A DNA stretch of 64,000 bases from Oopsacas minuta (lineage: Eukaryota; Porifera; Hexactinellida; Lyssacinosida; Leucopsacidae): NCBI GenBank assembly GCA_024704765.1, contig JAKMXF010000305.1, positions 286,682-350,681 on the forward strand, written 5' to 3'. Below, one piece after another: positions 1-11,208 of the stretch. Below the pieces are notes generated by a model that had not been told where the DNA came from, made no database searches, and saw only the letters and a list, made by a program, of their open reading frames with translations. Position numbers and translations under genes: made by a program. The stretch's first letter is position 1. Every line of letters starts with the position of its first letter.

Positions 1-974
1 GACTAGACTCGCACCTCTGAACTCAAATATGATCTAATGATAAAATCAACAGCATCACTATTAAAAATCTCAAGTTAATTGAGAATTGGGCTATAACGAG
101 ACAAAAGGGCAGGTAGGGGATGTGTATCGATTAAAAGAGTGAATTGGTGATGGAAATATGAAATATTCTTCCTTTTTAGATAACATGTTTATATGTGTTG
201 GTAGTACATTTATAGTACATGACTGCACAAATATTGTACTAAGGCACCTCAATAGAATCATACAGTCTCCCCTTACCAAATCCAATTCATTAATGGTTTT
301 AAAGGAAATAAACCCAGTCATGAATCAGTAATGACGAAAATCCCTTGATAAATACATTCTTCAAAGTATTTCCTTGGATTTAGACACATAAAATCGAGAA
401 AAAGTAAATAGAAGCTAAGTTAGAATAAAATAGGCCAATACTATTTTACGGTGGTGTGAGAGTGTCAGGTCCGTATACGTAGGTGTCTCTGTTTTGAAGT
501 ATTTTATCACTTTACTATTGGTTATTAGTAGGTAATATAGTATTGTTTTGTGATACATATAATGTAGGTAATCTCAACGTTGATTAATTGTCGCACACTC
601 TTTTGATCCAAAGAGATTCAATAAACTTTTAATAAGATTCGACTTTAGTGCACCATGGTCTCAAGATTCCCTGAAATAAGTATACAACCCAATACGTATA
701 TGCATCACTGCTCAGAAATTTGACAGCAGTGACTATGAGTTGTAACTTTACGAAACGCAAAATATTTGAAAATGTGCAGTGGAACTAACTTTTAGTAATT
801 CGTCAAATAGCAAAATCCGCCCTTCATGGCCAGAGAGTGCGAGCATTAGAAAGGAAATTCTTGTGAAATACGTTTTGCCAATAGGTGGTTCAAATAAACA
901 ATTTTTACATGATTCCTGAGATTTATACGTTAGTAGAAATATTTTGCAAAGTTATCCCAATAAATGAGATAACT
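1..974. other. No gene seen; AT-rich, presumed DOCK intron
   Basis: Only short ORFs without recognisable domains occur on either strand. No splice-bounded DOCK segment was recognised. Confidence 0.5.
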
Positions 975-1085
975 TATATATAGCTCAACTATACTATAGT
1001 ACAGTTTATTAATGAATATTTGATGAAGTTATAAAATACCAAATATCTAAATTCACAAAATTGTCATGCTATATATAGGTATAAT
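975..1085. repeat. Degenerate copy of a palindromic-ended MITE
   Basis: The left part (975-1005) carries TATATATAGCTCAACTATAC followed by TATAGTACAG, nearly identical to the left end of the element at 4542. A short inverted partner, GCTATATATAGG, occurs near 1068-1079. The interior differs from the 4.5 kb copy, so this is a decayed or solo-end copy. Confidence 0.5.
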
Positions 1086-1329
1086 TTCCTGTTACTTTCA
1101 AAAAACATATTCATGATGAAAGGAACTTCAAGCACAAATATCTTGCATCAATTAATCAGAAACTATCAAATAAACTCAGGATATTACACAATGCCATTTG
1201 CTAATAATGATTTTTAGACAAACATAACAGGTGTGAGGTCACTTCACAAATTACATTTCAATCGAATGAGATAGAAGAAACACAACTTTTGACAAATTGG
1301 GATGAGTTATTCTAATATTCTGATTACAA

Positions 1330-3278
1330 CTATGCAGACATCGAATGTTTGCTCATTCAACACTATCGCCAGCTGGACAGTCCACAGAAGAATCGGATAC
1401 TGATCCAAACAACACGCCAATAGAGAATGCTGATAGTATGAAAACATTTCAACTTAAGAATACAGTCCGCACTGCTGATGATATTTTGAGAATTAGAAAG
1501 ATTTGTTTACCAGAGCACATGGCCCAACCCTGACTCATGGGCTTACAATCTTCATGTCGGTGGAGGGCGGTTAAGCTTAATTTGGGGAAGACAGATATAT
1601 GCTACTAGTAAGAAGTGGTTCCAAAAAGTGTTATTTTGTAACAGAAGTGGAAAGGCTGTGTTAACAAGGAAAAAGAGGAGAAAATCCAGGGAAAATTTGG
1701 TTGTACATTTAAAATAAGAAACTAAAGTTGTGTTGAGGGATGGATCATTGCTGGTGGCCACTTGGAACATACAGGTCATGATTTGGTGGTTTTCGCGGGG
1801 CCAGTTTGGCGCCGGCACCTCTAAGGTTTTTCCCAAAGAACTAATAGAACTCGGAGAAAAGTTCAATCTTACTGGATTTTCTACATCCAAAATAAACCAA
1901 ACTTTAGAAAGTGAATATTACAGACGTGCACTACAAATATCATGGAAATATAGTGACATATAAAACGAATTTTCCCCTAGTGTAGAAGAATGAATTCAGG
2001 ATGCAACGAATTTTATAGAATTTTACATTCACACCAAACTAAATATAATTGTATTATAATTTGAATACAGATTCAGATGGTCCTCCTAATAAAGTCCTTT
2101 GGGTTCTGAGGAAAATCATCGAAAGATTGTCTAGAAATTTAGGGAACAATCCAGTTTTGTATGATACATCTAATGAGACGAACAAATATGGACATTTTTG
2201 GAACTTTTACATTAATCAAAGCCTATGGACAAATGATAATCCTTGCTTGTTTTATTCAATCAAACGAAACCGCAGATTCTTTGATTTGGAGTTTTGGAGA
2301 ATTTGTTGTTGCGTTTCACAAACCTCCAAATCTCATATTCAAAGATGGTGACCCAAGGTATGGCAGCTGCAATAAGAGATGTTCCAAATACCACTACACA
2401 TCTATTGTGTACTTTTACCTCTCTTAAAATATCCTTACACATATAAAACCAATTCAAAATAAGAGAAACGACCTGAAACAAATGAACAATTTTCTTAAAT
2501 CTTGGTGGTCGATTTGTAAAAGCAGCAGGATGCACATTTATGTACGGATTTTAGATAAGAGTGGAATCGATTAATTGACATAATAGATTCAAACAAAGAT
2601 TCATTGACTGAAAACCCTACAAAGACACGAAAGGGTCGCTCAATTTTTATATGACAGACGTAAACAGTGGGCTGCTAGATGGACTTGGGCTTAGTTAACT
2701 TTAGGAACACATTCCACCCAGGAGCAGAAGCAGTTCACTCGGCTATCAAGCATTTTCTAACCAGACATACACTATTGACTGAACTTGCGAAAAATGGAGG
2801 ATTATCAACGGACTGTTTCTGAAAGAGGCGAAGGAAAGGCAACACGAACTCTACTTAGAAATGATGCTTGAGGTTATTGAGAATTCTTGTACTAGCATCA
2901 CTGTAACATATTTAAGAGAACATTTGAGCTCATTCGCTTATGACTTAACCAAAGCACAGATGATAAGATCTATGAATTACTCAATCGAGATATCTTTCTC
3001 AGGTGGAGAACTCATCGGAGAATGAAGAAACTAATATTCTGAAGAAATAGTAGCATCGGATAATGGTTCCAAATTGAATTACCAGATTTTTAGTCACCAA
3101 GAAGTCATTCACAACGAGGAGTTAAAGGCAGCTGATGTAGGAATTATCTCAGAAACAATAAGTAATAATGATGTTTTATTGAGAGATAAAACAACAATAA
3201 ATTATTTTTGTCTCTTTCCAACATGCTGGGGAATCCCCTGCCGTCACATGTTGCGCATTTACTTATCTAAACATTAAT
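1330..3278 (+). pseudogene. FAR1-type Mutator-like (MULE) transposase relic
   Basis: The elements of a FAR1-like MULE transposase appear in order in shifting frames. First comes a basic, FAR1-like DNA-binding part near 1620-1750 (CNRSGKAVLTRKKRRKSREN, then DGSLLVATWNIQ). The RNase H-like core follows near 2150-2390: LYDTSNETNKYG, SNETADSLIW, KPPNLIFKDGDPRYG. Near 2655-2680 is QWAARWTW and near 2720-2760 the region resembling SEAVHSAIKHF. Last is a SWIM-type zinc knuckle at 3205-3260 (CLFPTCWGIPCRHMLRIYL). The known mechanism is cut-and-paste with a DDE catalytic core. Many frameshifts and stops make it non-functional. FAR1-like MULEs are best known from plants but also occur in animals. Confidence 0.75.
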
Positions 3279-3312
3279 TCAGTAGAATCAGCGGAATATT
3301 GCCAGGAATCTT

Positions 3313-3400
3313 CTACAGGCAAACTTGTCAATACCGACCACCAAAGGGACCGGCCAAAAGTGGCCGTTATAGGCAGGTTTAGCCCAGTAAGGAACTCTAA
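3313..3400. repeat. Tigger-like MITE, left-end fragment
   Basis: The sequence TACAGGCAAACTTGTCAATA, then CCGACCACCAAAGGGACC and GGCAGGTTTAGCCCAGTAAG, matches the terminal and subterminal parts of the 55.6-56.9 kb element (ACAGGTTTAGCGCCAGTAAG). No right end is seen. It abuts the end of the MULE relic. Confidence 0.55.
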
Positions 3401-4541
3401 ATCCTGAATTTTGTCTGCTCTGAGCAAGTGCCTATTTCTGCTTTGTAGATTACTTCACCTTTGGATTATATATCGTATTATTACACCCTTCACGTTACTA
3501 GCTAAAGTTGTTCTAGCTCACTTTACTAATCGCATCTTAACCAGCCTACACTAAGGAACAATTGGTTCTCGAATATGCTTAAAGATGAACATTTAATTTA
3601 GGTGTCTTTCGTTCGAGCCTAACTGACCATATGAAACACTATAAGTCAGCTGTTATAATAAAATAAGAGGAACATGCTAGCTATTAAAAGTAAATACCTT
3701 AATATAAATTGGTCATTGCATAATATATGCTGAGGTGTGAATAGAGATCCCAGAGCGAGGAGGCAAGGATGAATATTTGCACATAGGTGATTACAATAGG
3801 GAGATGAGGCAACGCGCAAAAAGGGAAGAGGCAGTGCCTCCTCAGGCTCAATGCTAGTTAGACCCTAGATATGGATAATGATATTTGAAGAAATTATGTG
3901 TCAAGTACGAAACTTCATTTACATATAGAATTGATCAAATATTCTTTACTTTTAGTGACAAATTATTAATTCACAAATTTGTAAAGAATTTTTCATATAA
4001 ATCAAAGACCAAATATACTATCCATAATTTCCTGATATTTTATTAACAAATTATATCACATCAATGAAATCAACGATTATCTGTAGTTGAGTAAGAAATA
4101 AATACCGATACCAATATTTGGATGCGAAGTTAGAAACAGGTTTAGTCGCGAAAGTGAACTAAAAGATATACCTCACGAGATTGAGCTGAAATTTAACTCT
4201 AGATGTGTCACCAACAATGCTTTACGTCATTTAACTAATGCCGTATTCACTAAGGAGTTAAGCACTATGCCAGAACTTAAGTACAAATATCAAACTTATT
4301 TCCTATTACCTAAGAGTTAAGTTCGAACTAAGTTTGAACTTAAGGACAAACGTTTAACATAATGATGAACAATGCATATATTATTCAAGCGAATTACTTG
4401 AAAATAGGCGAGTATCGTTAATAGGTATCACTCTAATACAATCAACTTAAATTAGTTATTCATAAATTTGCACCAAAACATTTTTAATGTAGCGAAAATA
4501 ATCTAGTGTACAACCCAGTATCGAAATAAAAAATAAACAAC
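3401..4541. other. No gene seen
   Basis: AT-rich sequence with no ORF of note. The stretch 4240-4350 holds an imperfect repetition of AACTTAAG/GAGTTAAG words, of unknown meaning. Confidence 0.4.
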
Positions 4542-4712
4542 ATATATATAGCTCAGCTATACTATAGTACTGTTTTTTGCATTATCTTTACTTTCTTGGA
4601 GGAAAAGTCAGTTTTTCGGATTAATGAAATGTACATATTCGAATGAGAGTATGGGGTTGGGTTGTGGTATTAAAACAACTGTACTAAACAATAGTTCAGC
4701 TATATATATATT
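4542..4712. repeat. Short MITE with about 30 bp inverted ends
   Basis: The left end ATATATAGCTCAGCTATACT plus ATAGTACTG is mirrored at the right by TACTAAACAATAGTTCAGCT plus ATATATATA. The 171-bp element is non-coding. The ends are themselves partly palindromic (AGCTCAGCTATACTATAG). No superfamily assigned. Confidence 0.7.
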
Positions 4713-6201
4713 TGCAATTAATTCAGACTATTTAATGATAAACATTGATTGATTTTATATAACTGCATTGAGCTCTTCAACCATCCTGTAGTTGAGCTGA
4801 AATGGCATATAAGACGAATACAAGCTATTAGCATCGTAGGATGTGGAATTCCATTGAGGACCGCATTTCAAAAATTATTTGAACTCCCAAAAATTTGTCT
4901 ACTGGATACTCAGTATTACTTCGTATTTGGCCCAGTAAAACTAAATCTCCTACTATGGTTGAAGCAAGGAATCGGACTGCATTAGGATATGAATTAGATA
5001 TTATACTAGATCAGCCTATTTGAAGATGTTAGTAGACACCGTGCAAGTTAAAAATATCAACGGTTAAAAAATCAAAAGCGCGCTTCGCTTGTTAGATCGC
5101 TGCACGACAACTGAGAACCTCAGTTTAGCTTAAATACCAAACAGATGTTTCTAAGTGTATTTGGTCGCTACGCGACAGGTAAACTCGGCACCTCGTACCT
5201 CGAGTGTATAAATAGGAGTTTTTGCTACCCATGGGCCACCCAAATAACATTTGATAGCCTTCTAAGGTGACAAAGGAGCTACTACGTGGGTTTTGGTTAG
5301 TAGTTCGGAAGTGGCTGTAGTATAATGAGATTCTCAAGTTTTCGAATTTGGAGATATTCGATAATTTTTAAAATGTCATGGTGAAATATGCCCACGATGA
5401 GTTGAATTTGGTAAAAGAGATTACATCAGGACTTTTGGCATATTGAGGAGTACCTGTGATAAATTAAATAAGTAACACACAAACTGGCTGAGCAGTGCCA
5501 ATGTTATTTTCCTGAAATCAAAAAAGGTGTCAAGTAAGTTCTAATTTCGTCATATGTGTGAATTTTCCTCCAGAACTCGAACTTTCCAAAGGCAGGGCAA
5601 AATACACCTGTATACCAAAAATTGTAAAATAAAATTAGGGTCTTGTTAGTTGAAGATGTAGAGAGATAATTTGAGGCAAGATGTAGGATCAATATCGTGA
5701 ATACTAGTATGATAAACAAGGATCCCATTAACAATGTTTATTAACAAATTCCAAGTGAGACTATCACCTTAAATCAAGTTGCTAGGGTGGAAAACCCACC
5801 AAATTTGGCATATATCTCAAAATCAATTGTTGTTCGAAACAATATAAATTTATCATTTCTTGGGCTTTTAAGGGGCACGATTTGGAGGGGTTAAGAGATT
5901 GAAGTACAATAATAATAATTTGGCCATTTGTAACGTGAGTGGGTGAGTCCAAAACGATATTTTCAATGAAGTTGCCTATGGGTCAGTACCTCTCCCAAGT
6001 GGCCACCCACTGTAGTATTTAGCTTTATTCAAGGAAGTTGATAAGATAAATCATATGCATTAGAGGCTAGTACTTCATTTGAAAACAAGAAACTGGGTTT
6101 TGATGCCACCATGGGGTATTGAGACGTAGATAAAAAAATAGAAAATATAGTCATTAAAAGACCAAAGAAGTTAGAAGCTAAATATTATTGTTAAATGTTA
6201 C
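4713..6201. other. No gene seen; contains one dispersed repeat
   Basis: There is no recognisable coding sequence. The stretch 5935-6004 is an imperfect copy of 13762-13834. A GC-rich word, GCGCGCTTCGCTTG (about 5078-5092), resembles the inverted motif at 59.1 kb. Confidence 0.4.
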
Positions 6202-6446
6202 CTGTAACGAACTAGTTTATCCTCTCGGCCAACAGACATTAAATCACCAATCCTAATCGAAAGTTCAACTGGAGGTAAGACAGTAATGAGATCAGGAAAA
6301 CAGTGAGGGATATTTTGAATGGCCATTGCTTGAACAACAGGGAGTGAAATATTATCTTTACTATCAATCTTCATCAAATCAACAAAAAGGTCTAAAAGAC
6401 CAAGTATTTGCGATTCAAATTGATCCGTAGCTGAAAGACCCACAGC
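6202..6446 (-). CDS. DOCK exon: helical repeat region, continued
   Basis: The exon follows a TATATTTTAG acceptor and reads AVGLSATDQFESQILGLLDL, then FVDLMKIDSK, VVQAMAIQNIPHCFPDLIT and GREDKLVRYR. DOCK1 has ADFVESLLQLFRSINDMM, KGAALKYLPTIVNDV and ELSKMFTEFI in the same order. It ends TACAG|gtaaca after two bases of a codon (phase 2). It is the most 3' exon that I can recognise. The next DOCK segment (beginning near the DOCK1 sequence TIQKLYCLIE) was sought on the minus strand from 1 to 6201 and not found, so the following intron probably runs off the left edge. Confidence 0.9.
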
Positions 6447-6979
6447 CTAAAATATATAAAAGAAAATAACATATGTTGTCAGACAGGAATATGAAAAGGA
6501 ATTTGATAAAAATGTGATATTTACATATGATATAAACAAAACTTAGGTTTACAAAGATGTATAAATATGCATGCATCATTTAAGTAATACATATAAGGCC
6601 AGGTATCAACCTATTGTGTGGACCTGGGATAACTAGAACGAGCAAAGTGAAAAGTGATGCAAATCAGCAAATGAGCAGTGCAAGAAAAGTGGAACTAAAC
6701 AGATCTATGTAGTAACAAATTTGCTATGATATTTTAATAATATTCATCAGTCATATAAACATAGAATATACTTTAGCCCATCTGTACAGATAGATAATAA
6801 GATGCATCATATCAAAGAATTGGGCGAACAATACCAGAGCGTTCAATAAGTCTTGCGGGTCATGATATATCTTAGGAATTAGTCAAGTAATATATCTAAC
6901 TTTCATATATTATAAGCCCATATAGTTAAACTCCATTAACTGAAAGTTTCAAGCTTATTCAATACAAATTATGAATCTT

Positions 6980-7740
6980 TGAGATAGTTACGTATAGTCA
7001 ATTTATGCCCACTGTTGAATTTATGGCTTCAAAGGATGATAATTTCAACTTCAAATGGCGAACTTACATAGAGTTTCCCACAATACTCAAGATCCAGCTC
7101 GTACAGATCTTAAGCGAGTTACAGGATATAAGGTGCGTGGATTGCCCTTCCAGATCTACAGAAGAGCGATGGGCTGCCCGTTTTAGATCTGGTGATGCTG
7201 ATGTCACAGATTTTCCTCGATCTGGAAGACCGGTATCCGCCACCACTTCAGAGAATATCGCACTCATTCAAAGTATGGACATGGAAGACAAGTGCATTAC
7301 TGTAAATCAGTTAGAACAAAGTATGGAGATTTCATCGGGAGCTATTCATACAATTCTGACAACTGAGCTTGGTTACCGATCAATTTGTGAGAAATGGGTC
7401 CCGGATAAGTCAGTGAGAATCAAAGGTTGGCACGACTGAATATTGCCAAGAAACTCTTAGAAACTTATGAGAACTGCGATTCTAGACGCCTAACAGAGAT
7501 TATTACTGGTGACGAGACGTGGGTGTACTATTCAACACCATATAGCAAGTATAAGAAGCGATCATGAGTGAGGGGCGACCAACACCCGGCGAAAATTCCT
7601 AGGCCCAACTGCAAAAACCTAAGATTATTTATACCATCTTCTTCAGTAGTCATGGAATTGTCTTGCAATTACTTTGTGAGAGTGACGAGCCTGTTACTGC
7701 TACTTTCTTTACAGAGCAAGTGCTTTCAAACTTGATAAAA
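6980..7740 (+). pseudogene. mariner transposase fragment (N-terminal half)
   Basis: From about 7005 the frame gives the mariner helix-turn-helix part, with STEERWAARFRSGDADVTDF and PRSGRPVSATTSENIALIQ, then SSGAIHTILTTELGYRSI. After a stop it continues as AKKLLETYENCDSRRL and the first catalytic block ITGDETWVYYSTPYSKY (about 7500-7545). The text breaks off near 7737, before the second and third catalytic Asp. Frameshifts are present near 7430 and 7565. Mariner transposases are DD34D cut-and-paste enzymes; only the first Asp survives here. The break coincides with the start of hAT-like sequence, suggesting an insertion or a join between fragments. Confidence 0.8.
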
Positions 7741-7741
7741 A

Positions 7742-8528
7742 TTGATGAAAAGGCAGGCTAAATTGGGAAATATTTGTGAGAAACCAATACTTGGTGGTTG
7801 GGAAGAAGCCTTTGAGAAGAAGTACAGCGGTGGCATGTTATTTGAAGTTAAACTCTGGAATAAGGAACCACGGATTGGTAGTAGACATAGTTTCATCAAA
7901 GAAAGAAAGGATTTCACTACTATTTGTCATATTTTGGTTACAGCTTTGCAGGCTTTTTGAATTCGAGACTAGAACTCGATGAAAATTTTATTCGGAATAT
8001 ATCAGATTTTGTAAATTTCACTTCAAATGAAGATACCGTTAGGGATGTTCATCGTTGCATTGCACCTGATGTAAACCTTTCCTCAGTAGCTGATCAATAT
8101 GATGATATCGTTAAATTGGAGTGTCCAGAAAGAACCCCAAAGAAGGTTTTACGTCATCTTTGTTCAATCAAAACTGGGGATTTTATGAAATTTCTATACT
8201 ATTAAGTCGAATTTTGGTAAGTAAACCTCATTCGGTGGATTGTCAGAGGTTAATTTCTGCTTATAATAAGCTTAAAACTCAAGAAAGATCTTCTCCATCT
8301 CGAAGTACGATCAGTGATTATTTATACGTTCATATCAATATGCCTGAATTGAGCAATTTTAACCCAAGACCAGCAGTGTATAAATGGATTAATGAAGTGG
8401 AACATAGAAAAAGAGATTCATTGAAAGCAGGAGATAAAAAATTGTACAAAAATGTATTCGAGCATAGTCTAACTGACACAACTTTAGATACTATCACTTC
8501 AGATAGGACCATTAAGAGATCATTTTAG
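7742..8528 (+). pseudogene. hAT-like transposase fragment (C-terminal part)
   Basis: Overlapping frames give an acidic/hydrophobic segment (7924-8205) and then KPHSVDCQRLISAYNKLKTQ, SRSTISDYLYVHINMPELS and NFNPRPAVYKWINEVE (8225-8400). The pattern PHS..CERLISAYN.LKT...S.L....ISDYLY fits the hAT C-terminal dimerisation region (normally with an A/S-x-E-R-x-F/I core, here VDCQRLIS). The frame changes around 8200. The N-terminal zinc finger and first catalytic block are absent. It could also be a domesticated-type relative; the breaks argue for a dead copy. Confidence 0.55.
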
Positions 8529-9893
8529 ATTTCTTAAACTTGTAGCTAGACATGTTACTATTTTATAGAATAATACATCAATAACACGATTCCTATACTA
8601 CATGGTGAAATAAAAGAGGTGGATAGTATAATTATGGGACCTAATCGCTCGGGGACCTAATTTACACGTACTATTTTGGAGATGTGAAGTTATAAAAAAT
8701 CGTTAAAATAACCCTTGGTCCCAACTAATTTCACCCCCCCCCCACTAATAATTCGTCAAGTGTCCGCCACTGACTGGAAACAATTTTATCCATTTGGTAA
8801 CATGAGGGTTGATGTCTTATTGAGGAGTTTTAAAGAATAAAATACTAACTAGAATATAGAAATATATATATTATAAGTAGATGGCCAGTAGGTAGCCTTA
8901 CTTGGCAATGGGTGTAATTATTTCAAAGCTGCATCTATGAAATGTGGCCAACGAGGGCTTCCAACACATATTCTCACAATAAAATTAGTTATTACAACCA
9001 TACCTATGTAATAAAAAAATGTGATAGATATCACATTTGAGGGAAACCTTTGTATTTCGGAAGATGCTTTCCCTGATCCCAGGAGATAGAACCCTGGTCG
9101 TGTACATTTACCCATAGGTAATATTCGAAAGAATTGTATTAGTTTCTTGGGAAAAGTTGTATTAGTTGGGTTGTTATAGTTTTCTTGGCAGGAATATTAC
9201 ATGGAAAATAAGTGCCAAAAAAGTACAGAGACCTAACCATGTTCAGCCATAATCGGTTAATTGGGATAATGCGAGAACAATTGAACCAGTCACCAACTCT
9301 GAGATTAGAAAATTATTTGCTATTCTTAGTTCAGGGAAATTGTAATTGTTTACTATTCGGCCTACCAGTAATTCAGGAAGAAAACAATTTATTCAAAACA
9401 AATCTGCAAAACTAGCTGTTCTGGCTAAAACAATATCTCATAACTCCAATGATCATGATTGGCTCTCTATAAAAAAGCTTATCTAGTTCAAATTACATGA
9501 TTAAAGCTTTTTGTGAACCTGCATGGATTCAACAGCGCCTAAATAGACTCACCGATGGGATTCGAAATCTAAGGTCTCTATTAAGAACTGATTGACAGTA
9601 ACATCTACTAATACGCATACTATGGTGCTGGATCTTTCTGAAATGCTGCGTCAATTCAAAGTACGTAATAAACTACTTTAGCAAATCAAGTTAGAGAAGT
9701 AAATTTATATATCTATACACAATCTGATTGGGTTCTTATTTTGCAATTTAGTATCAGTTGAACTTAGCATTATAGTAAAAGTCTGAACTTTACTGCTTCT
9801 ACGTCTGTATAATTCTTATGCTACCCTAGTAAATCGCATAGGAGATCTTTGTATTTGATTTCGGTTCCAAAAGAAATTTAGTACTAGTTGATG
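8529..9893. other. No identified gene; one unexplained ORF
   Basis: A 67-codon plus-strand ORF at 9212-9415 (start KKYRDLTMFSHNRL) has protein-like composition but no family I recognise. A poly-C run lies near 8737-8746. Confidence 0.4.
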
Positions 9894-11208
9894 TACAGGA
9901 TGGCCAATAAATACTGTTAGCACTTTATACATCACTATAGCCGAACAGATCAAATCCTACCATTAGATTTATACTTCTATAACGAACGTTACTATACAAC
10001 TAGTGAGTTACAATCGAACTTGGTTATTATTGTATAGTATTTTCAATCACTTGCACGAAATACGATGTTATCTAGGAGATCAGCGGTTATAGAACTCCAC
10101 AAGAACGGACATTCAAATTCTGAAACTGTCAAATCGTTGAAGACGAATAAGATGTTTGTATCTAGAACTATATTTCGGTTCCTTGAAACTGGAAGCATCC
10201 AAGATCGCTCAAGAAAGGGTCGCAAACGCACAGTTAGGACTTCAACCTTGAGAAAGAACGTGAAACGCCGAATATCACGAAATCCTGGGAGAAGCATGAG
10301 AAAACTAGCGAAAGAAATAAATGTTGCGCGTGAGTCAATGAGATTAATGGTGAGAAATGAGCTAGCGATGAGTTCTTATAAGTTTCAGAAGAAACAGTTG
10401 TTGTCAGTTAAAAATAAAAAGGAAAGACTAGATAGATGTCAATCACTGCTTGGGAGGTTCACTGGTGGGTTGCAAAATCAAATTTTGTTTTCTGATGAAA
10501 AGCTCTTTGTAGTTGAACAGCAAATAAATAACAAAATGACAGAATATTGGCTATAAATAAAGCGTCTTGACCTTCATCTTCATTTCGTGTCTCTCGGACA
10601 CAAAACCAACCTCTGTGATGGTTTGGGCGGAGGTGACCTCAAATGGACGGACGCCTCTAGTATTTATCCCCCAAGGTGTTAAGATCAACCAGTCTATTTA
10701 CCGCGAGTCTATTCTCGAATCAGTTTTAAAGCCCTGGGCCCAAAAACATTTCGGAAGTCGGTCATGGACCTTTCAACTGGACTCAGCACCAGCTCACAAA
10801 GCCAGGACTACCCAAAAATGGTGCAAGGAGAATTGCCCTGCATATATTTCTTCGGAAGAATGGCCGCCCTGCTCGCCAGATTTGAATCCTCTCGATTATT
10901 CTATATGGTCCATTTTGGAGTCCAAAGCATGCTCTAAACTTTACAAAAGTTTAGAGAATCTTCGAGCGGCTTTAACACGTGAATGCGATAGAATTCCGGA
11001 AGGACAGGTGCGAGCAAGCGTAGAGTCCTTTGTTGGACGTCTGAAGAGCTGTATAAAAGCCAAATGTGGTATATTCGAACAATAATAAAAACACATGATA
11101 ATTTGAGTATATGTAACTACATAGAGTGATTTAGAGCAAGTTAGGATCATAGTAGTGTTACTGATACAACTAAAAACGCGAGTAACAGTATTTATTGGTC
11201 ACCCTGTA
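9894..11208 (+). mobile_element. Full-length Tc1/mariner DD37D (maT-like) element
   Basis: The terminal inverted repeats read TACAGGATGGCCAATAAATA at the left and, on the opposite strand, TACAGGGTGACCAATAAATA at the right, continuing CTGTTA on both sides. TA dinucleotides flank each end, as expected for the TA target duplication of this superfamily. Length is 1315 bp, the same as the element at 22694-24009 (1316 bp). It contains one transposase gene in the plus direction. Confidence 0.9.
10065..11085 (+). pseudogene. DD37D maT-like transposase, one frameshift
   Basis: Codons 1-110 form the paired-like helix-turn-helix DNA-binding region (SAVIELHKNGHSNSETVKSL, KGRKRTVRTSTLRK, RSMRKLAKEINVARESMR). 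The catalytic blocks follow: ILFSDEKLFVVE with the first Asp, FQLDSAPAHKARTTQKW with the second, and SPDLNPLDYSIWSILESKA with the third. I count 37 residues between the second and third Asp, so it is DD37D, as in the maT clade. The protein is intact except for a stop and frameshift between about 10515 and 10590. It ends KAKCGIFEQ. The level of decay is low, suggesting fairly recent activity. Confidence 0.88.

Noticed and set aside
1552-1890. 112-codon minus-strand ORF.
   Set aside because: Shadow of the plus-strand MULE relic, whose motifs are convincing.
3313-3400. Apparent continuation of the MULE protein after the SWIM motif.
   Set aside because: The nucleotide sequence matches Tigger-like MITE copies elsewhere in the window, so it is repeat and not coding.
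9212-9415. 67-codon plus-strand ORF as a possible gene.
   Set aside because: No domain, start context or splice evidence. It may be a piece of an unrecognised element.
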